Origin: Pseudomonadota bacterium
GTDB lineage: Bacteria > Desulfobacterota > Desulfobulbia > Desulfobulbales > Desulfocapsaceae
Direction of reading: 5' to 3'
DNA length: 64,000 bases
Assembly: GCA_018820855.1 (NCBI GenBank)
Contig: JAHJNL010000077.1
Coordinates: forward strand, 50,766 to 114,765
Below the pieces are notes generated by a model. It made no database searches, was not told the DNA's origin, and worked only from the letters and a program-made list of their open reading frames with translations. Made by a program: the position numbers and the translations under genes. Shown here one piece after another: positions 26,695 to 35,850 of the stretch. Position 1 is the first letter of the stretch. Each line of letters begins with the position of its first letter.

Positions 26695-28770
26695 ATGTCT
26701 GAATTACTATTTGAGATTGGAACAGAAGAACTCCCGGCAGGTTTTCAACAACCTGCTTTGGCCCAGCTGAAGCTGAATTTTATCAATCGTGCCAAAGAGC
26801 TCGACCTTGGTCACGGTTCTGTGGTTACCTTGGGAACCCCCCGACGTCTTGCCCTGCTGGTTGACGATCTTGCCGACAGACAGCCGGATTCCCGTGAAGA
26901 GGTGATGGGCCCATCAAAACAGGCCGGATTTGATAAAGAGGGCAATCCGACTAAGGCCGCCATGGGTTTCGCCCGTTCAAAGGGGGCAGAGGTTTCTGAA
27001 CTGCAGGTGGTGAATACAGAGAAAGGGGCATACCTGATGCTTGTTCAAGAGCATAAGGGAGTTGCCACCGCAGAACTGCTGCCCGAACTTCTGAAAGATT
27101 TAATGCAAGGTTTCTCCTTTGCCAAGTCCATGCATTGGGGCAACAATACCTATACCTTTGCCCGGCCTATTCAGTGGATTGTTGCTCTTCATAATAAGGC
27201 AGTAATTCCTTTCAGCTACGAAGGGATGAGTGCAGGAAATACCAGCCGCGGCCACCGTTTTATGGCAAATTTTGAACTGGAGATAAAGGGCGTCGCAGAT
27301 TACCGCCAACGCCTGCAGGGTGCATACGTATTGGCAGATCCGGAAGAGCGCCGAAAATCTGTATTGGTGGAAATTAAAAAAGCTGCAGCAGATCGCCTCG
27401 ATCCGGCTATTGCCCATGTTGCGGTTGATGAAGACCTTGTCAATACAGTATGTAATCTTGTGGAACAACCTTTTGGGGTCTGCGGCAGTTTTGATGAACG
27501 ATTTCTGCAGCTGCCTGATGAGGCACTTATCACTTCCATGCGTGAGCATCAAAAATATTTTCCTGTTGTAGGCACTGATGAGAAGCTGCTGCCTCATTTT
27601 GTGGCTGTTAATAATACCGACGTTAAGGATATAGCCCTGACTCGAACCGGCCATGAGCGTGTTCTCCGGGCACGGCTTGAAGATGCGTATTTCTTTTTTG
27701 GCGCAGATAAGAAAACGAGACTCGATGACCGATTCAATGATCTCACTGGTATTATTTTTCAGGCAAAGCTAGGGACCATGCTTGAGAAAACCGAGCGAAT
27801 TGTTAAATTGGCCAGACTTCTGGCGGAAAAATTTATCCCTGATGCTGTGGATGCGGCCTGTCGTGCTGCACGTTTGTGTAAAACAGACCTGCTCACCGAT
27901 ATGGTAGGTGAGTTTCCTTCCCTGCAGGGAAATATGGGTTGTGCCTATGCCCTGCATGACGGAGAATCTTTGGCTGTGGCCCAAGCTATCCGGGAACATT
28001 ATCTCCCCCAAAGGGCTGGAGCCGAACTCCCCTCTTCTGCCTTGGGAGCTGTAGTAGGTCTTGCCGATCGACTTGATACGCTGTGTGGTTGTTTTGGCAT
28101 TGGCCAACTTCCCACTGGTACGACTGATCCCTTCGGCCTGCGCAGGATAGCCTTGGCTGTTCTCCATATCCTGGAACATTTTGATTGGACTCTTTCTTTG
28201 TATGAGGTGGTACATAAATCACTTTCTCTCTACGGCGACAAGGTCGATGGCAGCGGTGATACTGTGAAGCAGGTGCTTGCCTTTATCCAGGGTCGTTTTG
28301 TTAATGATCAGCTGGCTGCCGGGGTGGATGGAGAAGCAGTTGAGGCTGTCACCTCTGTAAAATTCGATGATGTGAATGATTCGCTGAGGAAAATTCGCTC
28401 CCTGATAGACATTCGTGGAGAAGAGGAATTTTCTGTGCTGGCAGCCTCTTTTAAGCGAATTCGTAATATTATCAAAGAGAATATCGAGACAGCGGTGGAC
28501 GAATCTCTACTCAAGGAAAAAGCAGAAAAAAAACTGGCAGCTGTTTTTAATGATGTGTCAGGTAAGGTCCTTCCTCTATTGGAACAGCGCGATTACAGCG
28601 GAGCTCTTTCTTCCATGTTGGCCTTAAAGGGTCCGGTGGATGCGTTTTTTGACGAGGTTATGGTTATGGATGAGGATCCTGCCGTACGCGCCAACCGACT
28701 TAATCTGCTTACAGCAATTTCAACACTCTTTCTCATGGTTGGTGATATTTCTAAGATGCAGAGGAGTTAA
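26695..28770 (+). CDS. glyS: Glycyl-tRNA synthetase beta subunit
   Basis: ATG 26695 is chosen over an in-frame TTG at 26680. The product is 691 residues, normal for GlyS. Landmarks: MSELLFEIGTEELPAG, TLGTPRRLALLV, TFARPIQWIVAL and SMREHQKYFPV. GlyS needs the alpha subunit GlyQ. In many relatives glyQ lies directly upstream, but here the FolE2-like gene does. yceH follows after 15 bases. The ribosome site is weak. Confidence 0.95.
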   Translation: MSELLFEIGTEELPAGFQQPALAQLKLNFINRAKELDLGHGSVVTLGTPRRLALLVDDLADRQPDSREEVMGPSKQAGFDKEGNPTKAAMGFARSKGAEVSELQVVNTEKGAYLMLVQEHKGVATAELLPELLKDLMQGFSFAKSMHWGNNTYTFARPIQWIVALHNKAVIPFSYEGMSAGNTSRGHRFMANFELEIKGVADYRQRLQGAYVLADPEERRKSVLVEIKKAAADRLDPAIAHVAVDEDLVNTVCNLVEQPFGVCGSFDERFLQLPDEALITSMREHQKYFPVVGTDEKLLPHFVAVNNTDVKDIALTRTGHERVLRARLEDAYFFFGADKKTRLDDRFNDLTGIIFQAKLGTMLEKTERIVKLARLLAEKFIPDAVDAACRAARLCKTDLLTDMVGEFPSLQGNMGCAYALHDGESLAVAQAIREHYLPQRAGAELPSSALGAVVGLADRLDTLCGCFGIGQLPTGTTDPFGLRRIALAVLHILEHFDWTLSLYEVVHKSLSLYGDKVDGSGDTVKQVLAFIQGRFVNDQLAAGVDGEAVEAVTSVKFDDVNDSLRKIRSLIDIRGEEEFSVLAASFKRIRNIIKENIETAVDESLLKEKAEKKLAAVFNDVSGKVLPLLEQRDYSGALSSMLALKGPVDAFFDEVMVMDEDPAVRANRLNLLTAISTLFLMVGDISKMQRS

Positions 28771-28785
28771 GAGGGGGAAATTCTA

Positions 28786-29469
28786 ATGGATATTTTGCTC
28801 CTTGATGCTGAGCAACGCGTACTTGGCGCTTTGTTGGAAAAAGAGTTGGCGACTCCTGATCATTACCCCCTTTCCCTTAACAGCCTGCTGAATGCCTGCA
28901 ACCAGAAATCCAGCCGTGATCCTGTGGTGGAGTATGACGACACCACTGTCCTGCGAGTCATTGCTGAATTGAAGGGGCGATCTTTTGTCCGCTCCACTAA
29001 CCTGGGAAGGGTCGTTAAATATGAGCAGTGTTTTACAGATCGCTTCAATCTTTTACGCTCGGAATCCGCTCTGTTGGCTGTTCTCCTCCTGCGAGGCCCT
29101 CAGACTCCAGGTGAGCTGCGGAACCGGACAAGCCGCATGGCCTCTTTCGACAGTGTGGAAATGCTCCTGGAACGTTTGCAGAGCCTGGTTGATGCTGGAT
29201 TGATCAAACAATTATCTCGGAATCCCGGACAGAAGGAAAGCCGGTTCTGCCATTTGTTAGGTGGTGAGCCTGAGCTTAGTGGGTCTTTGCAGGGAGCAAC
29301 GGCAGCAACTGTAGTGGTAAGACGTTCGACATCAATGCCTGCAAAAGCTGAGGCAGAGACGACGATAGGGGAGAGAGTCGGAATACTGGAAAACACAGTG
29401 CAAAGGCTGGAAGATGAGTTGGAGCAGCTTCGGGGTGACTTGATTCGATTTCGGGAAGAGTTTGAGTAG
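28786..29469 (+). CDS. yceH: YceH/DUF480 family protein
   Basis: 227 residues. It begins DAEQRVLGALLEKELATPDHYPLSLNS, the DUF480 hallmark, and continues with two winged-helix-like domains (RTSRMASFDSVEMLLERL). The C-terminal part (about 185-227) is a coiled coil. The family has no settled function. It follows glyS by 15 bases and ends before a strong terminator. Confidence 0.88.
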   Translation: MDILLLDAEQRVLGALLEKELATPDHYPLSLNSLLNACNQKSSRDPVVEYDDTTVLRVIAELKGRSFVRSTNLGRVVKYEQCFTDRFNLLRSESALLAVLLLRGPQTPGELRNRTSRMASFDSVEMLLERLQSLVDAGLIKQLSRNPGQKESRFCHLLGGEPELSGSLQGATAATVVVRRSTSMPAKAEAETTIGERVGILENTVQRLEDELEQLRGDLIRFREEFE

Positions 29470-29493
29470 TTTTTTTAAAAATTGCTGGTTAAA

Positions 29494-29538
29494 AGAGAAA
29501 ATGCCCGTCTTTACATAGTAAAGACGGGCATTTTCTCT
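29494..29538. terminator. Bidirectional intrinsic terminator
   Basis: A perfect 20-bp stem (29494-29513 with 29519-29538) with a 5-nt loop CATAG and A/T-rich arms lies between convergent yceH and the cytochrome c3 gene. It should end transcription from both sides. Confidence 0.85.
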
Positions 29539-29587
29539 GCTGCTCAAACTTTACAGCAGGCTGCCATACCTTTAGAAAATATTATTA

Positions 29588-29989
29588 CTACTTCTTGGGA
29601 TGACAGACTTCACATTTCGCCAGTTCTTTGTCTTTGGCTTTGTGACACTCTTTGCAATTTGCGTGGGCTGCTTCCTTGAAGGTGGTGAGTTTATCCGGCA
29701 TGCCGGCGGCTTTATTGTGGCAGGACTCACATTTTTCGATCTTCATGCCTTCGGTGTAGGCAACTTGCTTTCCGTCAGCATCTTTTCCGTGATGGCATTC
29801 GGCACATTCCATTTTTTCCTGATGCTTGGCGTGGGTAAAAAGAGCAGGTTTGGCTTTTTTGGCGGCATCAATGGTGGATGTGAGGGTGAGCTCAGGAGCA
29901 CCCTTGTCTACTTCAGCAATAGCAGCTCCGGTAAAACAGAGTCCGAGGACCATGGCAGTTGCTACAGTGTACAGTGTGAAATTTTTCAT
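29588..29989 (-). CDS. Periplasmic tetrahaem cytochrome c3
   Basis: 133 residues with a GGAGGAG ribosome site and a signal peptide ending AAIAE. Four haem sites are CAECH, CESCH, CKECH and CEVCH, with KPALFTHAKHQ before the first. This is the class III cytochrome c pattern used by sulfate reducers as an electron carrier with hydrogenases and formate dehydrogenases. It lies 106 bases downstream of ccsA, in the same direction, so it may be cotranscribed with the maturation genes. Confidence 0.9.
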   Translation of the reverse strand: MKNFTLYTVATAMVLGLCFTGAAIAEVDKGAPELTLTSTIDAAKKAKPALFTHAKHQEKMECAECHHGKDADGKQVAYTEGMKIEKCESCHNKAAGMPDKLTTFKEAAHANCKECHKAKDKELAKCEVCHPKK

Positions 29990-30094
29990 TTTTTCTCCTC
30001 CTTTTTTTGATTAAACAATCAGCTTACGCTGAATGGCTCGTCATTCAAGGATAATCTTATACATCTTTTGCACAGGATTGTCAACAAATCAGCA

Positions 30095-30949
30095 TCAGTT
30101 TGAACCGTAGCTGTGCAGGCCGGACAGAAGAAAATTGACACCGTAATAGGTGAAAATAACGGAGAGAAATCCGAAAATCGCCAGCCAGGCAATTCGCGTT
30201 CCTCCCCAGCCCCGAGTGTAACGGGCATGGAGGGTTATGGCATAAATGAACCAGGTGATAAGTGACCAGGTTTCTTTTGGGTCCCAACTCCAGTAAGTAC
30301 CCCAGGCAGAGTTGGCCCAGATGGCCCCGGTAATGATCCCCACCGAGAGCCAGAGAAAACCGAAGACCATGGTCTTGTGAGTAATATCATCAATAACTTT
30401 CAGTGCCGGCAAGGTGCCGAGTAAACTCTCGTTGTTAGTGGTTTGTCTGCTCTCACTCAGGTTTTTGATGAGATACATGACACCAAGGCCTGCAGCAACG
30501 GCAAAGGCAGCGTAACCGATAAAACAGGTAACGACATGAGCCAGCAGCCAGTTAGACTGCAGAGCGGGAACAAGCGGGTTGATTTCTTTTGAGATCCCTG
30601 AGGCAAAAGAACCATAGGCCATGGCCAGAAAGGCAAAGGGTACGGCAAAGGCCCCAATGACCCGAGTCTTGAATTTCCACTCGATAAGGAGGTAGAGGAA
30701 AATAATGCACCAGGCAAAAAAGATCACTGATTCATACATGTTGGTAAGGGGGGCATGACCATATCCCATCTGGTAGGATTCCTTCCAGCGAAGAAGTAGT
30801 CCGGCTGTCTGTACCAGAAAGGCTATGAGTGTAAAGATGGTTGCTGCCAGTCCCAACCGTTTAGCCTTGAAAATAAAGATTATGGCATAGAGGATGGTTG
30901 AAAAAAGATAGGTAAATGTTGTTATTCCTAATAATTGTGAGCTGTCCAT
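30095..30949 (-). CDS. ccsA: Cytochrome c maturation protein CcsA/ResC (System II)
   Basis: 284 residues with about eight membrane helices. The haem-handling WWD-type segment is present (YWSWDPKETWSLITW), and a conserved His lies in NWLLAHVVTCFIGYAAF. CcsA works with ResB to bring haem across the membrane and attach it to apocytochromes. The resB gene is 172 bases upstream in the same direction. Cable bacteria, Desulfobulbales and many sulfate reducers rely on System II. Confidence 0.9.
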   Translation of the reverse strand: MDSSQLLGITTFTYLFSTILYAIIFIFKAKRLGLAATIFTLIAFLVQTAGLLLRWKESYQMGYGHAPLTNMYESVIFFAWCIIFLYLLIEWKFKTRVIGAFAVPFAFLAMAYGSFASGISKEINPLVPALQSNWLLAHVVTCFIGYAAFAVAAGLGVMYLIKNLSESRQTTNNESLLGTLPALKVIDDITHKTMVFGFLWLSVGIITGAIWANSAWGTYWSWDPKETWSLITWFIYAITLHARYTRGWGGTRIAWLAIFGFLSVIFTYYGVNFLLSGLHSYGSN

Positions 30950-31121
30950 GTCGAACTCCGTTTAGATTCTTACGCGGATATTTTTAAAAACTGTTAGTTT
31001 CAGATTAATAGCTTGAAATAGTTAGTTATCCCTTTTATCACCAAGAACGTTACACCCCTCAAGGGGGTAAGAAAAGAGTCTTTTTGGCCTAGTGCTTTAA
31101 AAATAATAAGGGCAGGCACTG

Positions 31122-32459
31122 TTACTGTTTGTCCTGTTTGCCACTGTTCCCGGTAAGTTGTTCAGCAAGAAGGGCAAAGGCTTTTTCAAAACCGTTTTTA
31201 TTCTTGTTGGCGCTTCCGGTCATCAAAATTGAAGTTTTCTCGCCTTCTTTGTCCAGTAGCAGCCAGATACGGCGGTGAGACATGAAAAAGGCAATGAAAA
31301 GACCAAGTATCATCATACTGCAGCCAAGGTATACAACCCAGACACCCGGATCTTTAGCCACCTGCAGGCCGGTGGCATACATCTGCTTTCCTGCAATTGT
31401 ATATTTTTTGTCTTGTCGTTCCACCGTTACCTGGGCATCGGCTTCCAGCCAGAAGATGGATGGGGGACCCAGGTCATCATCGAACCAGATTTTCATACTG
31501 GTGACGGCTTGACCTTTGGCCTGAGCATTGACAATTCCTATTTTGGCACTGTGTGTCGTCAGATCCTGCGGTTGCTGAAAAGGCATGATAACTGATTCGG
31601 CGGCACCTGTCTGCTGGTCAGTGACGGTGAGCAGGAAATCCTCGTAGCTCTGGTAACTGGATTGGTAAAAGGTGATTCCTTTGTAGGTGAGCGGGTCATT
31701 GACCACGATCTGTTTATTCAGAACAACCTTTCCATTTTCGAGTACAGTAAGATCAGATCTGTAGGCCTTGGGCATGCCGCTGTCATAGAAATCGATGCCA
31801 AAACGATCGCAGCGGACCTCAAACCCAAGAGGAATCGATGCCTGGGTGTTAAAGGCATAGATCTTGTCAGTGGCTTTGGTTTCCGGAAGCATGATTGATC
31901 CCTTGAAACCATATAACTCACCAATTATGGCGCCAAGAAAGATCATCAGGATGGAGGCGTGAACAATATAGACACCTGTTCGGGTCATGGCTCCTTTTTG
32001 AGCAAAGAGGAGGAGTATATTGTCGCGTTCACGCTGCTCCGCTTTCCATCCCTTGGCCGCAAGAGACTGGGTGAGCTCGGCAGCAAGTATTGTTGTGGAT
32101 TTTTCGGAATCCCAGTTTTGGGCGAGGCGCATTTTTTTCAGTCGAGAGAGCTCAGTGACCAGATTGTCCGCCTTGATCTGTTGCCACACGCCGGGAAATC
32201 TGTTTATGGAACAGACAACAAGATTGAGACTGAGAAGAGTAAGGAGGCTGAGAAACCACCATGAGTTGTACATATCCGGAATAGAAAGAACCTGAAAAAT
32301 GTTTGCCGTGGTCTCACTGTAAGTTGTTACATACCACTGGAAACTTTCTTTCTGGGGGATGACCGTCCCTATAACAGAGGTGACGGCTAGTAGAAAGAGG
32401 GTGAAAAGGGCGAGTTTAACAGACGAAAAAAAAGCGAAAATGGGATTTTTAGTATTCAT
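31122..32459 (-). CDS. resB: Cytochrome c maturation protein ResB (System II)
   Basis: 445 residues. The N-terminus has FFSSVKLALFTLFLLAVTSVIGT, a family signature, with three N-terminal helices, a large periplasmic domain (about 190-380) and a C-terminal helix (VVYLGCSMMILGLFIAFF). It pairs with CcsA in cytochrome c assembly, which the many multihaem proteins in this window need. The upstream 590 bases contain the MITE-like element and no other supported gene. Confidence 0.9.
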   Translation of the reverse strand: MNTKNPIFAFFSSVKLALFTLFLLAVTSVIGTVIPQKESFQWYVTTYSETTANIFQVLSIPDMYNSWWFLSLLTLLSLNLVVCSINRFPGVWQQIKADNLVTELSRLKKMRLAQNWDSEKSTTILAAELTQSLAAKGWKAEQRERDNILLLFAQKGAMTRTGVYIVHASILMIFLGAIIGELYGFKGSIMLPETKATDKIYAFNTQASIPLGFEVRCDRFGIDFYDSGMPKAYRSDLTVLENGKVVLNKQIVVNDPLTYKGITFYQSSYQSYEDFLLTVTDQQTGAAESVIMPFQQPQDLTTHSAKIGIVNAQAKGQAVTSMKIWFDDDLGPPSIFWLEADAQVTVERQDKKYTIAGKQMYATGLQVAKDPGVWVVYLGCSMMILGLFIAFFMSHRRIWLLLDKEGEKTSILMTGSANKNKNGFEKAFALLAEQLTGNSGKQDKQ

Positions 32460-32688
32460 GACCTGGGGGAAGAATAGTTATTATTGTTGGTTGCTCTCTA
32501 TCGCATTTCAGTCTGAAAAGCAAGAGGTTTGTCAGGTATGTTCTTCTGGGGGAGCTGAAAAGAAGCCAATATTATTACCATTTGCTTATCCTACACTGTG
32601 ACAACAGCGACTGGAAGAAAAAAGAGTATCCTGTGATCAAAATTACAAAAACTAATCGTCATAAGCCTGCCTGTCAATATAAGCTTTA

Positions 32689-32831
32689 GGCCACCTTGAA
32701 TAATTGTCTTTCCAGTCGATTTCCTCTTTACGGTAACATGAAAAATACTCACATATTTATCCTATATGCTGCGCGTTATAATCTTCCCGTGCCACGATCT
32801 TAAGTGGGAATGAGCATTCTTCAAGGTGGCC
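32689..32831. mobile_element. MITE-like element between resB and rpmB
   Basis: GGCCACCTTGAA (32689-32700) is exactly reversed at 32820-32831. TTTA lies immediately outside both ends (32685-32688 and 32832-32835), like a 4-bp target duplication. Past the exact 12 bp, the inverted repeats still match at most positions for another 13 bases. The 143-bp element encodes nothing I can support. The rest of the 32460-33048 gap, including a 69-codon frame at 32836, looks non-coding. Confidence 0.6.
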
Positions 32832-33048
32832 TTTAGTGAATATATTACACGATACAGTTCTCTTGATGCTCCGTTTGCTTAGAGGTCTAGAAGGGGAGCT
32901 GCAATGTTTGGAAAAGTCCTTGCCATTCATGGGGAAAACAAGTATAAAAGAGAGTTTCTCGTTTGCTGACCTAAAAACAAAGAAATGTTTTTATATTATA
33001 TTCGAAAGTTATCAACTAGTTCGAAAGAAAAAATATCAGGAGTAAGTC

Positions 33049-33243
33049 ATGGCTAAAGTCTGTCAAATTTGTGGAAAAGGGCCTGTCACAGGAAATAACG
33101 TTTCTCATGCCCACAATAAAACACGGCGTCGCTGGCTGCCGAATCTGAAACGAGTTCGTATGGTTTCCGGAAACGGAAGCTGTGTAAGAGCTCGTGTCTG
33201 TACCCGTTGTATTCGCTCCGGAGCAGTTGTCAAAGCGGCCTGA
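33049..33243 (+). CDS. rpmB: Ribosomal protein L28
   Basis: 64 residues with an AGGAG ribosome site. It begins [12 protein letters not shown], contains [11 protein letters not shown], and ends with CTRC, so the two CxxC pairs of zinc-type L28 are kept. It is a basic protein of the large ribosomal subunit. The next gene is separated from it by a terminator-like hairpin. Confidence 0.95.
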   Translation: MAKVCQICGKGPVTGNNVSHAHNKTRRRWLPNLKRVRMVSGNGSCVRARVCTRCIRSGAVVKAA

Positions 33244-33272
33244 AGGTATCCCGGGATGTATTAGAATGTGTG

Positions 33273-33312
33273 AAAGGGTGAAACGGACCGAGTCCGAATT
33301 ACCCTTTTTTTT
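33273..33312 (+). terminator. Intrinsic terminator after rpmB
   Basis: A stem of about 14 bp with two mismatches (AAGGGTGAAACGGA against TCCGAATTACCCTT) is followed by a run of eight T. It lies 30 bases after the rpmB stop. Confidence 0.75.
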
Positions 33313-33329
33313 GTTTGAGGTACATAGGA

Positions 33330-33584
33330 ATGAGTGAAGAAGAAGTTAAATTTCTGCCTTTCCAGGAAGCAGCCAGGCTTGTTGCCGCCATCCAGGAAGA
33401 AGAGGATATCCATAGAAAGGATAAGCGGATTTTGACAGTATACAATCACGACAATCGTGAACTTTGCTGGTTCGATTTCGAAGAACTGCAAGAAGCTGTC
33501 GGACATGTTGCTAAAGATCAGCAGAAAGAAGCTATTCAGGATTATATATTAAGTCATATACCGGACTGGGCTTTGGATATTTGA
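33330..33584 (+). CDS. Small acidic hypothetical protein
   Basis: ATG 33330 is chosen; a TTG at 33315 is possible. The 84-residue product is rich in Glu and Gln (SEEEVKFLPFQEAARLV, then EEEDIHRKDKR) and has no signal, Cys or known motif. It follows the rpmB terminator directly, so some read-through or its own promoter must serve it. Function unknown. Confidence 0.6.
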   Translation: MSEEEVKFLPFQEAARLVAAIQEEEDIHRKDKRILTVYNHDNRELCWFDFEELQEAVGHVAKDQQKEAIQDYILSHIPDWALDI

Positions 33585-33640
33585 GAAATTCAGGTTGCTC
33601 AAACTGAACCCTGTAATAAAAATATCCAATCTCGAACAGG

Positions 33641-33683
33641 GAATGTCGAATGATGAAGTAAGGTCCTTCACTATTTGACATTC
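33641..33683. terminator. Hairpin between convergent genes
   Basis: An 18-base arm (33641-33658) pairs with 33666-33683 with about three mismatches. It lies between the small acidic gene and the leftward dehydrogenase, so it may terminate both, though no clear U run is present. Confidence 0.4.
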
Positions 33684-33734
33684 CTCTGAGCCTGCCTCAA
33701 CCTGTTCTCTCTTGTGCTGTGTATCGTTTTGCTC

Positions 33735-34571
33735 TTATTCCTTGCCTAAAATTCCTGTTGGCATAGGAGGAACTTGCTGGCTCCCCAGCACAAATCCCCC
33801 ATCCATCCTCAATACACTTCCTGTCATGTAGTCGGCGTCCTTGATGAGAAAAAGTGTTGCTGAGGCCACTTCATCCGGAGTACCTGTTCGTTGTAAAAGG
33901 CATTGCTCCTCTATCTTTGTTTTTTCTTCTCTATCCATTGCCGTCCATCCCCTTGTCTCTTCTCCATGACGATGACGTATAAGTCCCAGCTGAAGTTCGT
34001 TCACCCGTATGGAGGGCGCCGCTTCTCTGGCCCAGGTCTCGGTAAAAGAGGAAATTGCCCGATTGGCAGCACTGTAGGCATCATTGAAAAAAGGAGCGGC
34101 TGCACCACTGCGCCCGGTAATACCCGAGATAGACGAGATATTGACCACTGTTCCGTTCCCTGATTCCTGCATAAGGGGGTAACAGTGGTGGAAAAGAAGC
34201 CATTTGGCTTTGAGGGTTGTGGCGATTTCCAGATCCCACTGTCCTCTGTTGTGCGGGAGGTCATACCCACCGTGGAGCGCAGGCATTCCCCCACGTTCAA
34301 TATTGTTGACCAGGATATGGAGAGAACCGAAGTGTTCCCGGGCAATCATGACCATCCCTTTAACAGCCTCTTCAGATCTGAGGTCCACTGGAAGAGCAAG
34401 AAACGAATATCCCAGTTGCTGAAATTCTTTTTCCATGTCCGTAATAGATTCAGGCCAGTCAAAGGTGGGGAGAATCAGGTTCACACCATTTTCGGCAAGT
34501 TTTTTGGCGATGGCCCTGCCCACAGGTCGGGATGCTCCAGGAACAATGGCTGTTTTTCCTGCAATGTTCAT
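33735..34571 (-). CDS. Short-chain dehydrogenase/reductase-like protein with altered active site
   Basis: 278 residues. SDR order is kept: a nucleotide-binding start (IVPGASRPVGRAIA, where TGxxxGxG is usual), LHILVNN, SSISG and YSAAN. The catalytic YxxxK is Tyr166-Ser-Ala-Ala-Asn170, so the Lys is lost. The C-terminal DGGF segment is normal. The enzyme may be inactive, slower, or use another proton path. It stands alone, with the methyltransferase upstream on the same strand after 181 bases. Confidence 0.82.
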   Translation of the reverse strand: MNIAGKTAIVPGASRPVGRAIAKKLAENGVNLILPTFDWPESITDMEKEFQQLGYSFLALPVDLRSEEAVKGMVMIAREHFGSLHILVNNIERGGMPALHGGYDLPHNRGQWDLEIATTLKAKWLLFHHCYPLMQESGNGTVVNISSISGITGRSGAAAPFFNDAYSAANRAISSFTETWAREAAPSIRVNELQLGLIRHRHGEETRGWTAMDREEKTKIEEQCLLQRTGTPDEVASATLFLIKDADYMTGSVLRMDGGFVLGSQQVPPMPTGILGKE

Positions 34572-34752
34572 ACGGTGTTGCCTTTCCTGTTTATTAACAG
34601 GTTGTCGGTAATAATCTCAAGTTGCTTCATCTTCTCTACTGTAAGAATTTATCAGTGCCATTATTCACAAGATCATGGTCGTGAATCTGCCGCCCCCTAT
34701 TGCATCAGATTCATCGGCTGAAGATGAGATGCTGGCACTTTGTTATCCGGTT

Positions 34753-35490
34753 TTAATCACTGTCCTGTTCCTTCATTGGAAATATGAAAGACGGCTGTTC
34801 GGTTTTGGGGCTGTTGGCCTGGATTTTCTTGAGACTGGCCTGCAACGGACTCTCTTTGACCTGAGAGGCTGCACAGAGTCGGATGCACCCTTGGAAATGG
34901 CTAGAGATAAGAATGCTCTTACCAGGGTTCTCTCTTGCAAGAAATCCTTCGACTGCACCGTTTCTCATCCAGTCCCGATAATTATGGTAATGATTGATAC
35001 CTGCCAGTCTTTCTATGACCGGGACAACGATCTTGCCAAGCAGCAGAGGGCTTAATCCGGAAGTGGGATGGGAATAATCAGCAATGATAATATGGCCGTG
35101 TGGCTGCAGGAGCCTGCATGCCTCTTGAAAGATAGCCTTATGCTGGAGAGCTGTTTTCTCATGCAGGGCTAAACTGATAATTATTCCGTCATAACTTGCA
35201 TCAGGCAGCGGCAGCCGGCTGGCGTCCGCTTCCAGGTATATGATTTTTCTAGAACCTTTTTCTCTGGCCCGGGTCAGCATAGAAGGAGAAAGATCAACTC
35301 CGGTGAGTACTATGTCCTCTTTGCTGAGCATCTGAAGCTGTTCACCTGTACCACAGCAGAGATCAATAACATTCCTGGCCCTGCAGTGAGTGATAAAGGT
35401 ACAGATATTGTAACGGATACCTCGCAGGGATCGGGAGAAGAACAGGTCGTAAATGGCGGCAGTGTGGTGGTATTCGTCTCTCGATTGCAT
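34753..35490 (-). CDS. Class I SAM-dependent methyltransferase
   Basis: 245 residues. Motif I is VIDLCCGTGEQL, followed by GVDLSPSML, EADASRLPLPDASYDGII and an ADYSHP segment, as in UbiE/COQ5-like and other small methyltransferases. The family cannot be narrowed by sequence. The C-terminal tail (about 200-245) is charged and variable. It is transcribed away from the M16 protease gene, with a 360-base gap. Confidence 0.8.
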   Translation of the reverse strand: MQSRDEYHHTAAIYDLFFSRSLRGIRYNICTFITHCRARNVIDLCCGTGEQLQMLSKEDIVLTGVDLSPSMLTRAREKGSRKIIYLEADASRLPLPDASYDGIIISLALHEKTALQHKAIFQEACRLLQPHGHIIIADYSHPTSGLSPLLLGKIVVPVIERLAGINHYHNYRDWMRNGAVEGFLARENPGKSILISSHFQGCIRLCAASQVKESPLQASLKKIQANSPKTEQPSFIFPMKEQDSD

Positions 35491-35850
35491 GGCGCTCTAC
35501 CTGAAAAGATCGGTTGCCTTTAATCGATCTGATTTTCAAAGTATCCTTAAATGATTTCCTTGAATATGGACAGCAGCATACCGAATTGTAAAGGCCTGAC
35601 ATCTGCGGTGCGACATTCTCTTCGACTGTGATAACATTTAGTCGACTGAAAAGCTGGTTCATATGACCGTAGCATATTCTCATTGGCCATTCCACCTTCT
35701 CGTGATGATTTACACGAGAAATCTCTGTTGATAACAATCAACCAAAGACTGACAAAAAGAGGTACCTGTCTTATACTGTTGAGATGTGCTGTTACCTCAA
35801 GGCAAGCTTGGGAAAAAAATAATTTTGTCAAAATCGGATCAGGAGGATCA
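35491..35850. other. Divergent intergenic region
   Basis: About 360 bases between the leftward methyltransferase and the M16 protease. The protease frame stays open upstream to 35683, but its best ribosome site (AGGAGGA at 35841-35847) marks 35851. I see no repeat or other gene here. Confidence 0.5.

Noticed and set aside
32836..33045. 69-residue ORF upstream of rpmB
   Set aside because: No ribosome site and no motif; it begins at the edge of the MITE-like element and looks like chance.
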